A DNA stretch of 64,000 bases from Cupriavidus sp. BIS7 (GCF_000292345.1 NZ_ALOU01000047.1:62001-126000), one strand, 5' to 3'; numbered from the stretch's first letter, positions 1 through 8,657 are shown. The notes: a model not told the origin generated them from the letters alone. Numbers and translations: made by a program.

Positions 1-319
1 AATCGCGGTACATGTCACCGCAGTGATAGTCACGGTAGTACCGCCAGACACCTGCAGCGATACCAACAACGACGAGAACCGGCCATACGGCATTCGCGAG
101 CGGAAATGACGGCTCGCACTGCGCCGTTCTTAGCGTACTAGCCGCCATGCAAGGAATCGTGTTGATAGCTTTGGCGCCCAAAAAAGCGAGGAACGCGAAA
201 AGCCACCATCTGGCGGTTTCCCACGACAAACCGATACTGTAGTTGCTGAACTGAAGGACGACGTCGACGCCTTGGCATATTCGGACTGAGGTTGAGCGGA
301 TGTCATCACTCTGCCTCAT
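1..319 (-). CDS. partial membrane protein, cut by window start
   Basis: The minus strand is open from an ATG at 319 to the left edge, giving at least 106 residues with no stop. It reads MRQSDDIRSTSVRICQ..., then two hydrophobic stretches: WWLFAFLAFLGAKAINTI at about residues 41-58 and VWPVLVVVGIAAGVW at about 80-94. The second is followed by a basic/aromatic RYYRDYHCGDMYRD segment. Two transmembrane helices with a short linker are therefore likely. No clear Shine-Dalgarno sequence precedes the ATG, and the C-terminus is missing. I do not recognise the family. It is oriented like its neighbour, the DUF1488 gene, and ends 49 bases from it, so the two could be co-transcribed. Being open with well placed hydrophobic segments, it is probably a real gene. 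Confidence 0.5.
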   Translation of the reverse strand, partial: MRQSDDIRSTSVRICQGVDVVLQFSNYSIGLSWETARWWLFAFLAFLGAKAINTIPCMAASTLRTAQCEPSFPLANAVWPVLVVVGIAAGVWRYYRDYHCGDMYRD

Positions 320-367
320 GTCGTGGCAGCCGGCGCCCCTCAACAGGGTGATGTTGTGGAAACGAGA

Positions 368-712
368 CTATCCCCGACCGGTGACCTCGTTCACCTGGAA
401 GACGCTGGATGTCAGAACGATGCGAGAGTTGCTTGGCACTCTGCGATTCCTGGCTGCCACATCTCTGATTCGCTGCCATCCGTGCATGAAGGAACCGAGC
501 ATTGCATGGTTCCTATCCTCGGCGGGGAAGCCTGCAATCGCCAGACCGAAATGGTTCTCCAGAGCTTCGCGACTGACCGCAAAAGTCTGGTAGTACCCGC
601 CGATTAGATACTGGAACTGGACCCCAACGTCGTCATCGACGTCCGCCACCTCAAGCCCAACGGGGTAGACCATAGCCTTCTCCCAGCGCATATCGATGGC
701 GTTAGAACACAC
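368..712 (-). CDS. DUF1488 family protein
   Basis: The protein is up to 114 residues from a GTG at 712; an in-frame ATG at 691 would give 107. It has the DUF1488 pattern: a beta-rich start (VQFQYLIGGYYQTFAVSREALENHFG), then F.HGWQRIRDVAARNRR, and an end rich in small and beta residues (SRIVLTSSVFQVNE). DUF1488 proteins are short, cytoplasmic and common in Burkholderiales; their function is unknown. The start is uncertain because neither candidate has a good ribosome binding site. It is divergent from the H-NS-like gene at 769, and both may be expressed from the 57-base spacer. Confidence 0.65.
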   Translation of the reverse strand: MCSNAIDMRWEKAMVYPVGLEVADVDDDVGVQFQYLIGGYYQTFAVSREALENHFGLAIAGFPAEDRNHAMLGSFMHGWQRIRDVAARNRRVPSNSRIVLTSSVFQVNEVTGRG

Positions 713-768
713 GTGATGCTTCAGCTAGTGACGCCTCTGTTCAATGCTAACGTGAGCGAATCCTAACG

Positions 769-1077
769 ATGCTCAGTTTCAACGCCCCTAACTCGCCCCT
801 GGTTGAACGTCTTTCGGATACGCAACAACTACGGGAGCGTGCTGCCGCGATTCTTTGGGTGAAGTCCCAGATGGCCAAGCACGGCATTTCGATTGATGAC
901 CTGATTGCCGCTGACTGCTTTGCTGCAACCAATTCGATTTTCAACTGCCAAAAAGTCCATCCTGTTCGCTACAGAGATGCAGACGGTCATAGCTGGGATG
1001 GCCGTGGTGACCCTCCCGAATGGCTTCAGCGAGCAGTGAATGCTGGCCAGTCGGTCGACCATTTCAGGACCGGGTGA
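769..1077 (+). CDS. H-NS family nucleoid-associated protein
   Basis: A 102-residue protein. Its N-terminal half is predicted helical with heptad-like spacing (LVERLSDTQQLRERAAAILWVKSQMAKHG), as in the H-NS oligomerisation region. The C-terminal part carries the DNA-binding signature RYRDADGHSWDGRGDPPEWL at about residues 67-86, equivalent to the usual YRDPxTGxTWxGRGxxPxW loop that enters the minor groove of AT-rich DNA. A short extension (QRAVNAGQSVDHFRTG) follows. Proteins of this class silence horizontally acquired, AT-richer DNA. Its position at the left end of a lower-GC catabolic region fits a resident silencer of that DNA, which is inference. No strong Shine-Dalgarno is visible upstream of 769. 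Confidence 0.8.
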   Translation: MLSFNAPNSPLVERLSDTQQLRERAAAILWVKSQMAKHGISIDDLIAADCFAATNSIFNCQKVHPVRYRDADGHSWDGRGDPPEWLQRAVNAGQSVDHFRTG

Positions 1078-1580
1078 TTTGGCCACGGTGCAGAATTCCT
1101 CCGCGCTCTAAACGAGACAACCACCCCAGTGGTTTTAGCCCGTTGCAGTCAGTGATGGCTCGCGACCGGCGCAAGTCCGAGACTTCGTTTTGAGGCTAAC
1201 TGGGCCATCGTCTCCAGACATGTTTTGACCAACAGGCTCCCGCATGCCGGCCAGATGACGTGTTATTGTCATTGAAGTCTCCCTTCAGGTCGTGAAGCGC
1301 ATTGCGGGCAGTGGCAACGAAGGCGGCATCGAACAACCACAAAGAGCGCCATACCGCATATTTCTGAGCTTGTAGCTTGGAGATGCCGCAAAGGAAAGAA
1401 GCCGGCCATTGGGCGGCTTCTTGGTAAGAACGTCGGAACTTCTCCTCTCCGCTCATTGCAAGCACCTCCGCTTGAACCTACCAAGCCGGCAACGCGTCGT
1501 ATTACCCAGCGCCAGCCAGTGAGGTCTTAAAGGCCTTACATCCGTCCTATACGGACCCGTTGGGCAATCCTACATTAGCG
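1078..1580. other. 503-base stretch with only one weak ORF
   Basis: No recognisable gene lies between the H-NS-like gene and the acyl-CoA dehydrogenase operon apart from the weak minus-strand ORF listed at 1196-1456. The right half should contain the promoter of the operon that starts at 1679, but I could not pick a convincing -35/-10 pair. Confidence 0.4.
1196..1456 (-). CDS. possible small hypothetical protein
   Basis: An 86-residue ORF starting MSGEEKFRRSYQEAAQWP, with no family I recognise. The only support is a good Shine-Dalgarno (GGAGG) about nine bases before the ATG at 1456, and an N-terminus that looks like real protein. The C-terminal half (NTSSGRHAGACWSKHVWRRWPS) looks random. 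It may be a remnant or a chance ORF. Confidence 0.25.
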   Translation of the reverse strand: MSGEEKFRRSYQEAAQWPASFLCGISKLQAQKYAVWRSLWLFDAAFVATARNALHDLKGDFNDNNTSSGRHAGACWSKHVWRRWPS

Positions 1581-1596
1581 ATTCACATATGTGAAT
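1581..1596. promoter_or_regulatory. perfect 16-bp palindrome, probable operator
   Basis: ATTCACATATGTGAAT is a perfect inverted repeat ending 82 bases before the chosen start of the acyl-CoA dehydrogenase operon. Palindromes of this size and AT-centred shape are typical operators of dimeric regulators. The IclR protein at the end of the same operon (7899-8657) is the obvious candidate ligand sensor; that link is inferred. Confidence 0.55.
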
Positions 1597-1678
1597 TTTG
1601 CCTTCCGACCCCGCCCTCCTTAAACCATCATCGGTGTACCGCGCAGCTCAGCGTTCGACTGCCTTCAAGGAGACCATT

Positions 1679-2833
1679 TTGTCATCCCAACCAATCAGGT
1701 TCGCCGTCACCCCTCCCGACCCCAGCATAGCGTCGCTTCGCAACGATGTGAGGGAGTTCCTTCAACAGGCACGAGCTCAGGGCATACATCGCACCTCTAC
1801 GCACGGCTGGGCGGTTCCTGATGCGTCCTTCAGTGAAGCGCTTGGCGCGCGCGGCTGGCTTGGCATGACATGGCCCAAGCGCTACGGTGGCCACGAACGA
1901 ACCGCGCTGGAACGTCACGTTGTTACTGAAGAGCTCCTGGCGGCAGGCGCCCCGGTCCGGGCCCATTGGGTGGCAGACCGCCAAAGTGGCCCCTTGCTAC
2001 TGCGCTTTGGTACTGAGTATCAGCGCGAGACCTTTTTGCCCGAAATGGCCCGAGGCAAGCTGTACTTCTGCATCGGCATGAGCGAGGCCGATTCCGGTTC
2101 AGACCTAGCGTCCATCCGAACGAAGGCGGAAAAGGTAGACGGCGGGTGGCTTGTCAATGGCGCGAAGATTTGGACGAGCAATGCGCACCGGGTGCATATG
2201 ATGATTCTCTTCGCCCGGACGGGGCCGCGTGGCGAAAGTCGGCGAGAAGGCGTCAGTCAATTTCTGGTTGACCTAAAGACGCCTGGCATTACGATTCGTC
2301 CCATCCTGAACCTTGCTGGGGAACACGACTTCAATGAAGTCGTGTTCTCGGATGTTTTCGTGCCGGACGCGATGGTCATCGGTACGATTGGCAACGGCTG
2401 GCAGCAAGTTACTAGTGAGCTGGCTTATGAACGCAGCGGCCCCGACCGCTGGCTCAGCAGCTTCCACGTTCTCAAGGCCTATCGGAAGGAGGTTGGTCGC
2501 CAGCAAGGCGATTCGCCATCCATCGGGCGATTGGTGAGCAAGCTGTGGACGCTGCATCAAATGTCGATGTCTATCGCCAGCATGATGGAGAAAGGCATCA
2601 CTCCCAGCGTTGAAGCTGCCCTTGTCAAAGACCGTGGCACCCAATTTGAACGCGAAATCCCCGAAATCTTGCGCATGCTGACTACGGACTCAACCCGAGC
2701 CGATGCAGATGTGCCGTCAATCTTCAACGACTCGCTTGAGTATTCCTTGTTGCACGCGCCCTCTTACACCATCCGTGGCGGCACGAAGGAAATTCTGCGC
2801 GGAATCATTGCTAAAAGCCTGGGGTTGCGATGA
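1679..2833 (+). CDS. acyl-CoA dehydrogenase, PimC-like large subunit
   Basis: A 384-residue flavoprotein that would introduce an alpha,beta double bond into an acyl-CoA and pass electrons to ETF. I chose the TTG at 1679 because AAGGAGA (1667-1673) lies six bases before it and the product then begins at the usual place (SIASLRNDVREFLQQARA); an upstream TTG at 1598 has no such site. Visible motifs are the FAD-binding IGMSEADSGSDLASI at about residues 140-155, WLVNGAKIWTSNAH, and the C-terminal RGGTKEILRGIIAKSLGL. In that last motif a Gly stands where short-chain enzymes have the catalytic Glu of YEGT, as in heteromeric FadE/PimC-type enzymes. It overlaps the next gene by four bases (ATGA), and the two dehydrogenases probably form one complex. 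Confidence 0.85.
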   Translation: MSSQPIRFAVTPPDPSIASLRNDVREFLQQARAQGIHRTSTHGWAVPDASFSEALGARGWLGMTWPKRYGGHERTALERHVVTEELLAAGAPVRAHWVADRQSGPLLLRFGTEYQRETFLPEMARGKLYFCIGMSEADSGSDLASIRTKAEKVDGGWLVNGAKIWTSNAHRVHMMILFARTGPRGESRREGVSQFLVDLKTPGITIRPILNLAGEHDFNEVVFSDVFVPDAMVIGTIGNGWQQVTSELAYERSGPDRWLSSFHVLKAYRKEVGRQQGDSPSIGRLVSKLWTLHQMSMSIASMMEKGITPSVEAALVKDRGTQFEREIPEILRMLTTDSTRADADVPSIFNDSLEYSLLHAPSYTIRGGTKEILRGIIAKSLGLR

Positions 2834-3918
2834 ACGATATCTCTGAAATGCTCACGGACAGTGCCGCGCGCCTGTTCGACGATGTTTGCACACGCGAAAG
2901 CCACGATGAGGCCGAGGCAGGAAACTGGCTGCCAAAAATGTGGGCATCTATTGACGCCGTTGGCCTCACTTCGCTTGACGCCTGTTGCGAAGACGCCTCG
3001 TCGGAGCTCGCGATTATGGCCGCAGTGGCCAAGACCGCAGGAGCCTTCACTGTCCCATTGCCTATCGTGGAGAATCTGGCAGCACGACGAATGCTGAGAA
3101 TTGCCGGTCTGGGTGCGCATGACGGTCCAACTACCATTGCGACGAACTTGCCTCAGAACCGCCTGAAACTCCAGCATGAGGGCAGTCGGTTTGTTCTTAG
3201 CGGCCAGCTCAAGCGGGTACCGTGGGGTAGACACTGCACGACGATTGTGGCCACGGCATTGGCAGACGATGGAATTGAGAGAACTGTCCGGCTGACCGGC
3301 ATGCAGCCCGACCGGCTTGGAAAGAATCTGGCCGGTGAGGCGAGAGACGATTTCCGTTTGGACAATGTCCTGGTCGAAGCGGATGCGGTTGGCCAAGCAT
3401 CGCGTGACGCAAGACTTCCGACTCCATTCCATGAAGGCGCCCTGCTACGCGGGTTCCAGATTGCCGGTGCCTTGGAGCGTGTTCTGCAAATGAGCGTGCA
3501 GTACAGCTGTGAACGCGCACAGTTTGGACGACCGATTGCTAAGTTTCAAGCCATCCAACATCAGATTGCCGAACTGGCGGGCCATGTTGCCTCTGCGCGT
3601 GTCGCCGTGGACGCAGCCCTGGTTGTGGCGCAGTCCCACCCTGCAGCGTTTGAAATTGCAGCAGCCAAACTCGCCGCCAGTGAGGCCGCAACAGCTGGGT
3701 ACGCCATTGCTCATCAAGTCCATGGGGCGATGGGGTTCACGCACGAACACGCGTTGCACCTGAGCACGCGCCGCCTAATGTCCTGGCGGGACGAGTACGG
3801 CTCTGAGTTCGAATGGGCAGCGGCCGCCGCAAGTCAACTTAGGAATATCGACAGTGATGCACTCTGGCAGTTCATCACAGCACCGCATGAAGCGGTGGCG
3901 AACCGGAAAGGGGACTGA
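2830..3918 (+). CDS. acyl-CoA dehydrogenase, PimD-like small subunit
   Basis: A 362-residue acyl-CoA dehydrogenase family protein, divergent in its N-terminal half. The C-terminal helical domain is clear: ALERVLQMSVQYSCERAQFGRPIAKFQAIQHQIAELA, then HQVHGAMGFTHEHALHLSTRRLMSWRDEYGSE. The RAQFGRPI motif and the HG.MGFTxExxLHxxxRR ending are typical of the smaller partner of two-gene acyl-CoA dehydrogenases such as PimD and the FadE pairs. Its ATG overlaps the stop of the previous gene, which supports tight translational coupling and a heteromeric enzyme. Its most likely role is oxidation of a bulky or dicarboxylic acyl-CoA; the substrate cannot be read from sequence. Confidence 0.82.
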   Translation: MNDISEMLTDSAARLFDDVCTRESHDEAEAGNWLPKMWASIDAVGLTSLDACCEDASSELAIMAAVAKTAGAFTVPLPIVENLAARRMLRIAGLGAHDGPTTIATNLPQNRLKLQHEGSRFVLSGQLKRVPWGRHCTTIVATALADDGIERTVRLTGMQPDRLGKNLAGEARDDFRLDNVLVEADAVGQASRDARLPTPFHEGALLRGFQIAGALERVLQMSVQYSCERAQFGRPIAKFQAIQHQIAELAGHVASARVAVDAALVVAQSHPAAFEIAAAKLAASEAATAGYAIAHQVHGAMGFTHEHALHLSTRRLMSWRDEYGSEFEWAAAAASQLRNIDSDALWQFITAPHEAVANRKGD

Positions 3919-3922
3919 CCAT

Positions 3923-6028
3923 ATGCTGCGCAAGTTCTTCTCTCCCTCCAGCATTGCTGTCATCGGCGCCACACCCGGCACGGGGCGAATCGGCGGTAAG
4001 GTACTGTCTACGCTTCTGGCACAACGCTACGAGGGCAACATTTACCCGGTGAATCCCTCCCACCAGGAGATTGCCGGCCTTAAGACGTATCCTTCCGTAG
4101 AAGCAATCGGCCAACAAGTAGATGTCGCTCTCATCGCGATTCCAGCAACGCGAGTCCCTGCGGTCGTGCGCGACTGCGCCAGTCTTGGCATTCCGTATGT
4201 CGTCATCTTCAGCTCTGGTTTTGCCGAGGAAGGAGAGGCTGGTCGTCGACTCCAAGCGGAACTCGAGGACATTCGCAAGGAAACCGGCATACGGATTTCC
4301 GGACCAAATGCCGAGGGATACTTCAACTCAATAGCGAGCATCGCCGCAACATTCAGCCCAGCGCTCAATATCGAGAGCGGCAAGGGTCGTGCGGGAAAGC
4401 GTATCGGTGTGGTATCGCAAAGCGGCGGCCTGGGCTTTGCACTCTATAACCGTGGTCGTCGTGAAGACCTCCTGTTCAGCCACATTGTCAGTGTTGGCAA
4501 CCAGGTCGACCTTGAGGCTGCAGACTACCTTGAAGAGATGGTGGACGACTCGGCCACTGACGTCATTCTGATGTACGCCGAATCCTTCAAGGACGCGCGC
4601 CGCTTCATCGGCATCGCGCAACGTGCGGCAGAGCGCGGCAAGCCAATCGTTATGGCCAAAGTGGGACGCTCGAAAGCGGGTCAACGCGCCGCTGCATCCC
4701 ACACCGGTGCCATTGCCGGGCCGACGCAAGTCTGCGATGCCGCCCTCGCCAGTGCCGGCATTATCCAGGCCCAAGACCAGGACCAGTTGTTGGACATCGC
4801 CGCCGGGCTTTCCCACTATGCGCCTATTACCGGCAATCGCGTGGCAATCATCTCCACTTCTGGAGGTACTGCAGTCTGGCTGTCGGATGCCTGTGAAGCC
4901 ATGGAATTTGAGCTCCCGGAGGTGGACAGCGAACGCCAGAAGCAAATCGCGGAATTCATCCCGGCATATGGGTCAACCGCCAATCCGGTCGACATCACGG
5001 CACAGGGCGTAAATGCCTATGCAAAGTCGCTGGAAGTTCTGGCCGATGCCGACTACCTCGATGCGTTCATCATCGTGTCGTCCTTCGCCCATGAAGCGCG
5101 CCTGAGCTCAGAGGGCGCGGAACTGGCTGAGTTAGTCCGACGGGTTGGGAAGCCAGTGCTCTTCTACAGCTACACGGTGCCATCCGAAGCGTCTAGGGCA
5201 CTGTTGCGAGAGTATGGTATCCACTGCTTTACCACCATGCTCGGGTGCGTTCGTGCGCTCGCAGGCTTGCGAACCTATGGCCTCCTCCAGCAGCGACTGG
5301 CCGCTCGCCCGGCACGACAATCACCGCCCGACCTTTCACTCGCAGCAGTCGAGCTCCTGGGCGCCCGTCAGTCAACGCTCTGCGAGTACGAGTCAAAGTC
5401 TCTGCTGCGGAACTTCGGAATTCAGTGTCCCGACGAGCTTCTCGCCGACGATGTCGACTCCGGGCTGGCTGCAGCCCACCGCCTTGGGTATCCAGTAGCC
5501 CTAAAGGTTCAGTCACCTGACTTACCACACAAATCTGAGGCGGGTGCCATCGCACTGAACATACGCGACGGTGACGCGCTCCGGGTGAACTTTGACCGTC
5601 TGCTCACGAATGCACGGACATACGCTCCCGAGGCTGAAATCCGTGGTGTTCTGGTGCAGCACATGGCCCCGGCCGGCGTCGAAATGATTGCCGGCATTGT
5701 CAACGATGCTGAATTCGGGCCCTTTGTCATGGTGGGCCTCGGTGGCATCTATGTTGAGGTTCTGCAGGATACGGTGCTCGCCCCAGCTCCGCTAGACAAG
5801 CAAGAGGCGCGGCGAATGCTTCGGTCCCTGAAGGGTTGGCCGCTCCTAGCGGGCGTACGCGGCGAACCGCCTCGCGATGTCGAAGCTATGGCAGACCTGC
5901 TCGTGCAACTCTCCGACCTCGCCGTTGCCGCCGAAGGCCACCTAGCCGAACTCGATGTCAATCCCATCTTCGTCCATGAGCAAGGCAAGGGCCTGACCAT
6001 TGTGGATGCTCTCGCCATCAGGAAATGA
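3923..6028 (+). CDS. acyl-CoA synthetase, ADP-forming type (single chain)
   Basis: A 701-residue fusion of the two subunits of NDP-forming acyl-CoA synthetase. The N-terminus is a CoA-binding Rossmann domain (SIAVIGATPGTGRIGGKVL, residues about 10-28). The middle is a succinyl-CoA ligase-like domain containing AAASHTGAIAG, which holds the expected phosphohistidine, and the last ~220 residues are an ATP-grasp domain (YPVALKVQSPDLPHKSEAGA). I chose the ATG at 3923, five bases after the preceding stop and preceded by AAGGGGA; the longer reading from 3854 would overlap the dehydrogenase gene. Its job in the operon is presumably to activate the imported acid to its CoA thioester, giving ADP and phosphate, or to recover energy from an acyl-CoA product. 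Confidence 0.85.
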   Translation: MLRKFFSPSSIAVIGATPGTGRIGGKVLSTLLAQRYEGNIYPVNPSHQEIAGLKTYPSVEAIGQQVDVALIAIPATRVPAVVRDCASLGIPYVVIFSSGFAEEGEAGRRLQAELEDIRKETGIRISGPNAEGYFNSIASIAATFSPALNIESGKGRAGKRIGVVSQSGGLGFALYNRGRREDLLFSHIVSVGNQVDLEAADYLEEMVDDSATDVILMYAESFKDARRFIGIAQRAAERGKPIVMAKVGRSKAGQRAAASHTGAIAGPTQVCDAALASAGIIQAQDQDQLLDIAAGLSHYAPITGNRVAIISTSGGTAVWLSDACEAMEFELPEVDSERQKQIAEFIPAYGSTANPVDITAQGVNAYAKSLEVLADADYLDAFIIVSSFAHEARLSSEGAELAELVRRVGKPVLFYSYTVPSEASRALLREYGIHCFTTMLGCVRALAGLRTYGLLQQRLAARPARQSPPDLSLAAVELLGARQSTLCEYESKSLLRNFGIQCPDELLADDVDSGLAAAHRLGYPVALKVQSPDLPHKSEAGAIALNIRDGDALRVNFDRLLTNARTYAPEAEIRGVLVQHMAPAGVEMIAGIVNDAEFGPFVMVGLGGIYVEVLQDTVLAPAPLDKQEARRMLRSLKGWPLLAGVRGEPPRDVEAMADLLVQLSDLAVAAEGHLAELDVNPIFVHEQGKGLTIVDALAIRK

Positions 6029-6030
6029 TA

Positions 6031-6819
6031 ATGAGCGAACTTCTTTTCGATGTGTCTGAAGGTGTCGCGACGATTACTCTGAATCGTCCGGATAAGCTGA
6101 ATGCTTTCACGACCGAAATGTTGAGCGCATGGGGCGACGCACTGCTGGAAGCGCAGAAGCGTGACGACGTCCGAGCCATCGTCCTAACTGGCGCAGGCCG
6201 CGCATTCTGTGCCGGCGGCGATGTCGGAAATATCGGCGAGCGCCGCGAAACCGAGAATGCCTACATGCGCAAGATGTCGCTGAGCGACCGGGTGCATCGC
6301 ATTCCCTTAATCATGGAGACGCTGGACAAGCCGGTAATCGTTGCCGTGAACGGCATCGCAACCGGCGCCGGCATGGACATGGCATTAATGGGGGACATCC
6401 GTATCGCCTCGAGCAGTGCGCGCTTTGCCGAGACCTATATCCGCATAGGAATCATGGCAGGCGATGGTGGAGCATGGTACCTGCCCCGCTTGATTGGGAT
6501 GCCGAAGGCGCTCGAGCTGTTGTGGACCGGCCGGTTTGTGGAAGCTGACGAAGCTGAGCGAATTGGATTGGTCAACCACGTCGTTCCCGAGGCGGAACTC
6601 ATGCCTAAATCCCTCGAGCTCGCAGAAAAGATTGCGAACGGGCCTCCCCTTGCCATCCGGATGATGAAGCGTGCCGCCTACCAGGCAGCCACGCTTAGTC
6701 TGCGCGCTCACCTAGACCAAGTGTCATCGCACATGGCTGCGATTTATTCGACAGAGGACCACAAGGAAGCCTTGACTGCATACAAAGAGAAGCGGCAAGC
6801 CGTCTTCGTAGGCCGATAG
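6031..6819 (+). CDS. enoyl-CoA hydratase/isomerase family protein
   Basis: A 262-residue crotonase-fold protein. It shows the oxyanion-hole region LTGAGRAFCAGGDVGNIGER at about residues 52-71, the second glycine-rich loop VNGIATGAGMDMALMGDIRIA, and ALELLWTGRFVEADEAERIGLVNHVV. By eye, the position of the first catalytic Glu of enoyl-CoA hydratase (FGQPE) is occupied by Tyr (FAETY), so hydratase activity is likely but not certain; isomerase or hydrolase chemistry is possible. I chose the ATG at 6031 because AGGA at 6020-6023 is seven bases ahead. An ATG at 6025 overlapping the previous stop would add two residues. It follows the synthetase directly in the operon. Confidence 0.82.
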   Translation: MSELLFDVSEGVATITLNRPDKLNAFTTEMLSAWGDALLEAQKRDDVRAIVLTGAGRAFCAGGDVGNIGERRETENAYMRKMSLSDRVHRIPLIMETLDKPVIVAVNGIATGAGMDMALMGDIRIASSSARFAETYIRIGIMAGDGGAWYLPRLIGMPKALELLWTGRFVEADEAERIGLVNHVVPEAELMPKSLELAEKIANGPPLAIRMMKRAAYQAATLSLRAHLDQVSSHMAAIYSTEDHKEALTAYKEKRQAVFVGR

Positions 6820-6852
6820 CTGGGACAAGACAATCATATCCAGGAGACAACG

Positions 6853-7830
6853 ATGCTGAAGAGGTCCTTTGCTGCAATCGCCATGGTGATTCCAATGCTG
6901 CTTGTCAAAAACGCGACGGCGGCCGATGCCTATCCCACCAAACCTATCAAGCTGATTGTTCCATACACGGCCGGCGGGTCTACCGACAACATTGCTCGAC
7001 TGCTGGCTGAGCGACTGCGCCTTGAGCTCAAACAGCCAGTCGTCGTCGAGAATCGTCCCGGAGGTAATAACCTGATTGCGGCGCGGGCACTGTTAGCCAG
7101 CCAGCCGGATGGCTACACATTGATGCTTGCCACGAATGGCCTTCTCGCCGTCGCCCCGGCCCTGTATGGAAAGCTGCCGTTTGACCCGGTCAATGGCTTT
7201 TCCCACCTAGGCTTTGTCAGCGGATATCCATATGTTGTCGTCACCGGGGCGCACGACACGAAGCGCTCGCTGCAAGACTATATTGTTCGGGCCCGTGAGA
7301 AACCGAAGTCCGTCTCGTATATGGTGGTAGGCAACGTCACGGCCATAGCGGGGGCGATGCTTAAGTCGCGGAGCAAGGCAGACCTTTTGGAAGTGCGGTA
7401 CAAGGGGGGAGCGGACGCCATTTCTGACCTGATTGCTGGCCGAGTGGATTTGGGCCTTATCGCTCCATCCGTCGCATCTCCCTTGATAAAGTCCGGAAAG
7501 CTATCCCCGCTCGCTGTGACGACGAAGTCCCGCTTCAACGCCATGCCCGATGTCCAGACGGTCGGGGAGGCAGGCGGCGGCTTAGAGGAATTCCATGTCG
7601 ATGTATGGAGCGCTCTTGTTGCCCCACCCGGGGTCTCGCCACAAATCGCCAGCCGTGTCGCACAAGCCTTGGGCAACATTACGAAGGACTCTGCCTTCGC
7701 TACAGACTTGGCAAAGAATGGTGAATACCCCATTCAAGGAGGACCGACAGACGTCAAAGCGCGAGTGGGCCGTGAAATGCCGAAGTGGAAATCAGTGGTC
7801 GAGAGCACTGGAATGTCGTTGATACAGTGA
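6853..7830 (+). CDS. Bug family tripartite tricarboxylate receptor
   Basis: A 325-residue periplasmic binding protein of the Bug (TctC) family. It has a typical signal peptide (MLKRSFAAIAMVIPMLLVKNATAADA), then YPTKPIKLIVPYTAGGSTDNIARLLAERL and VVENRPGGNNLIAARALLASQPDGYTLMLA, the two loops that hold a carboxylate ligand. The start has CAGGAG nine bases upstream. Bug receptors work with TctA/TctB membrane proteins, none of which is encoded in this window. As the fifth gene of the acyl-CoA operon it probably captures the acid that the operon degrades, or acts as a sensor for it. Confidence 0.9.
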   Translation: MLKRSFAAIAMVIPMLLVKNATAADAYPTKPIKLIVPYTAGGSTDNIARLLAERLRLELKQPVVVENRPGGNNLIAARALLASQPDGYTLMLATNGLLAVAPALYGKLPFDPVNGFSHLGFVSGYPYVVVTGAHDTKRSLQDYIVRAREKPKSVSYMVVGNVTAIAGAMLKSRSKADLLEVRYKGGADAISDLIAGRVDLGLIAPSVASPLIKSGKLSPLAVTTKSRFNAMPDVQTVGEAGGGLEEFHVDVWSALVAPPGVSPQIASRVAQALGNITKDSAFATDLAKNGEYPIQGGPTDVKARVGREMPKWKSVVESTGMSLIQ

Positions 7831-7898
7831 GCAGTCTTAACTCCATTGCTTCCTTCAGCTATGCTAAGGCCGGTCGCAACCAGTTTCAAGGCTCTGTC

Positions 7899-8657
7899 AT
7901 GGTGAAGTCCGCCATCCGAATTGTCGAGATTTTCGAGCTGTTCGACCGGCTGCAGCGCCCGCTAACCCTTTCCGAAGTCGCCGATACACTAGGCTATCCC
8001 AGGTCGAGCACGATGGCGTTGCTTCAAAGTCTAAAAGCGCTGGACTACATTGCCTTCGATGAGCTGGACAAGCAGTACATGCCAACAGCTCGAGTCGCAC
8101 TGCTTGGTGGATGGATTCACGGCCGTGTCTTTCAGGATGGTGTGATTGTCGCTTTGATGAATCAGTTGCAGCGCGAAACCGGCGAGACGGTCATGCTGGC
8201 ACTTCAGAATGGCATGCATGCCCAGTATGTTCACACCGTTCAATCGCAAGAACTGCTCCGCTTCTACTTACGCCCTGGCATGATGCGACCCATGTGCCGC
8301 AGCGCGGTCGGGCTCGCATTGCTGGCGCAACAATCTTCTGAGCGAGTCAAGAGGCTAGTCGATAGCGTCAATGAACAGAAAATCGACCCCGAAGGGCCCA
8401 TTTCTCACGCGAGCCTCGTCCGCAGCCTTGAAAACATCCGAGCACAGGGCTATGCGTACAGCGACAAGGTTACAGCTGACGCCTGCGCGATTGCAATCGT
8501 ACTGCCTAATAGAGCTGGCCAGCCACCTACGGCCTTAGGAGTCTCCGGTCCAACGCGGCGTCTCGCGAAACAAAGGGAACTCATTTACCGGTTGATGAAG
8601 GAACTCGCGACGGAGCACCTTAGCGCACGGTTTCCAATTCGTCGCCCGGTCAAGTGA
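7899..8657 (+). CDS. IclR family transcriptional regulator
   Basis: A 252-residue regulator with an N-terminal winged helix (VKSAIRIVEIFELFDRLQRPLTLSEVADTLGYPRSSTMALLQSLKALDYI) and a C-terminal effector domain (ETVMLALQNGMHAQYVHTVQS... PMCRSAVGLALLAQQ... YAYSDKVTADACAIAIVLP). The ATG at 7899 has AAGG seven bases upstream and gives a family-typical N-terminus. A GTG at 7827 overlapping the receptor stop (GTGA) would add 24 residues and cannot be excluded. Being last in the operon, it probably controls it through the palindrome at 1581. Confidence 0.85.
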   Translation: MVKSAIRIVEIFELFDRLQRPLTLSEVADTLGYPRSSTMALLQSLKALDYIAFDELDKQYMPTARVALLGGWIHGRVFQDGVIVALMNQLQRETGETVMLALQNGMHAQYVHTVQSQELLRFYLRPGMMRPMCRSAVGLALLAQQSSERVKRLVDSVNEQKIDPEGPISHASLVRSLENIRAQGYAYSDKVTADACAIAIVLPNRAGQPPTALGVSGPTRRLAKQRELIYRLMKELATEHLSARFPIRRPVK

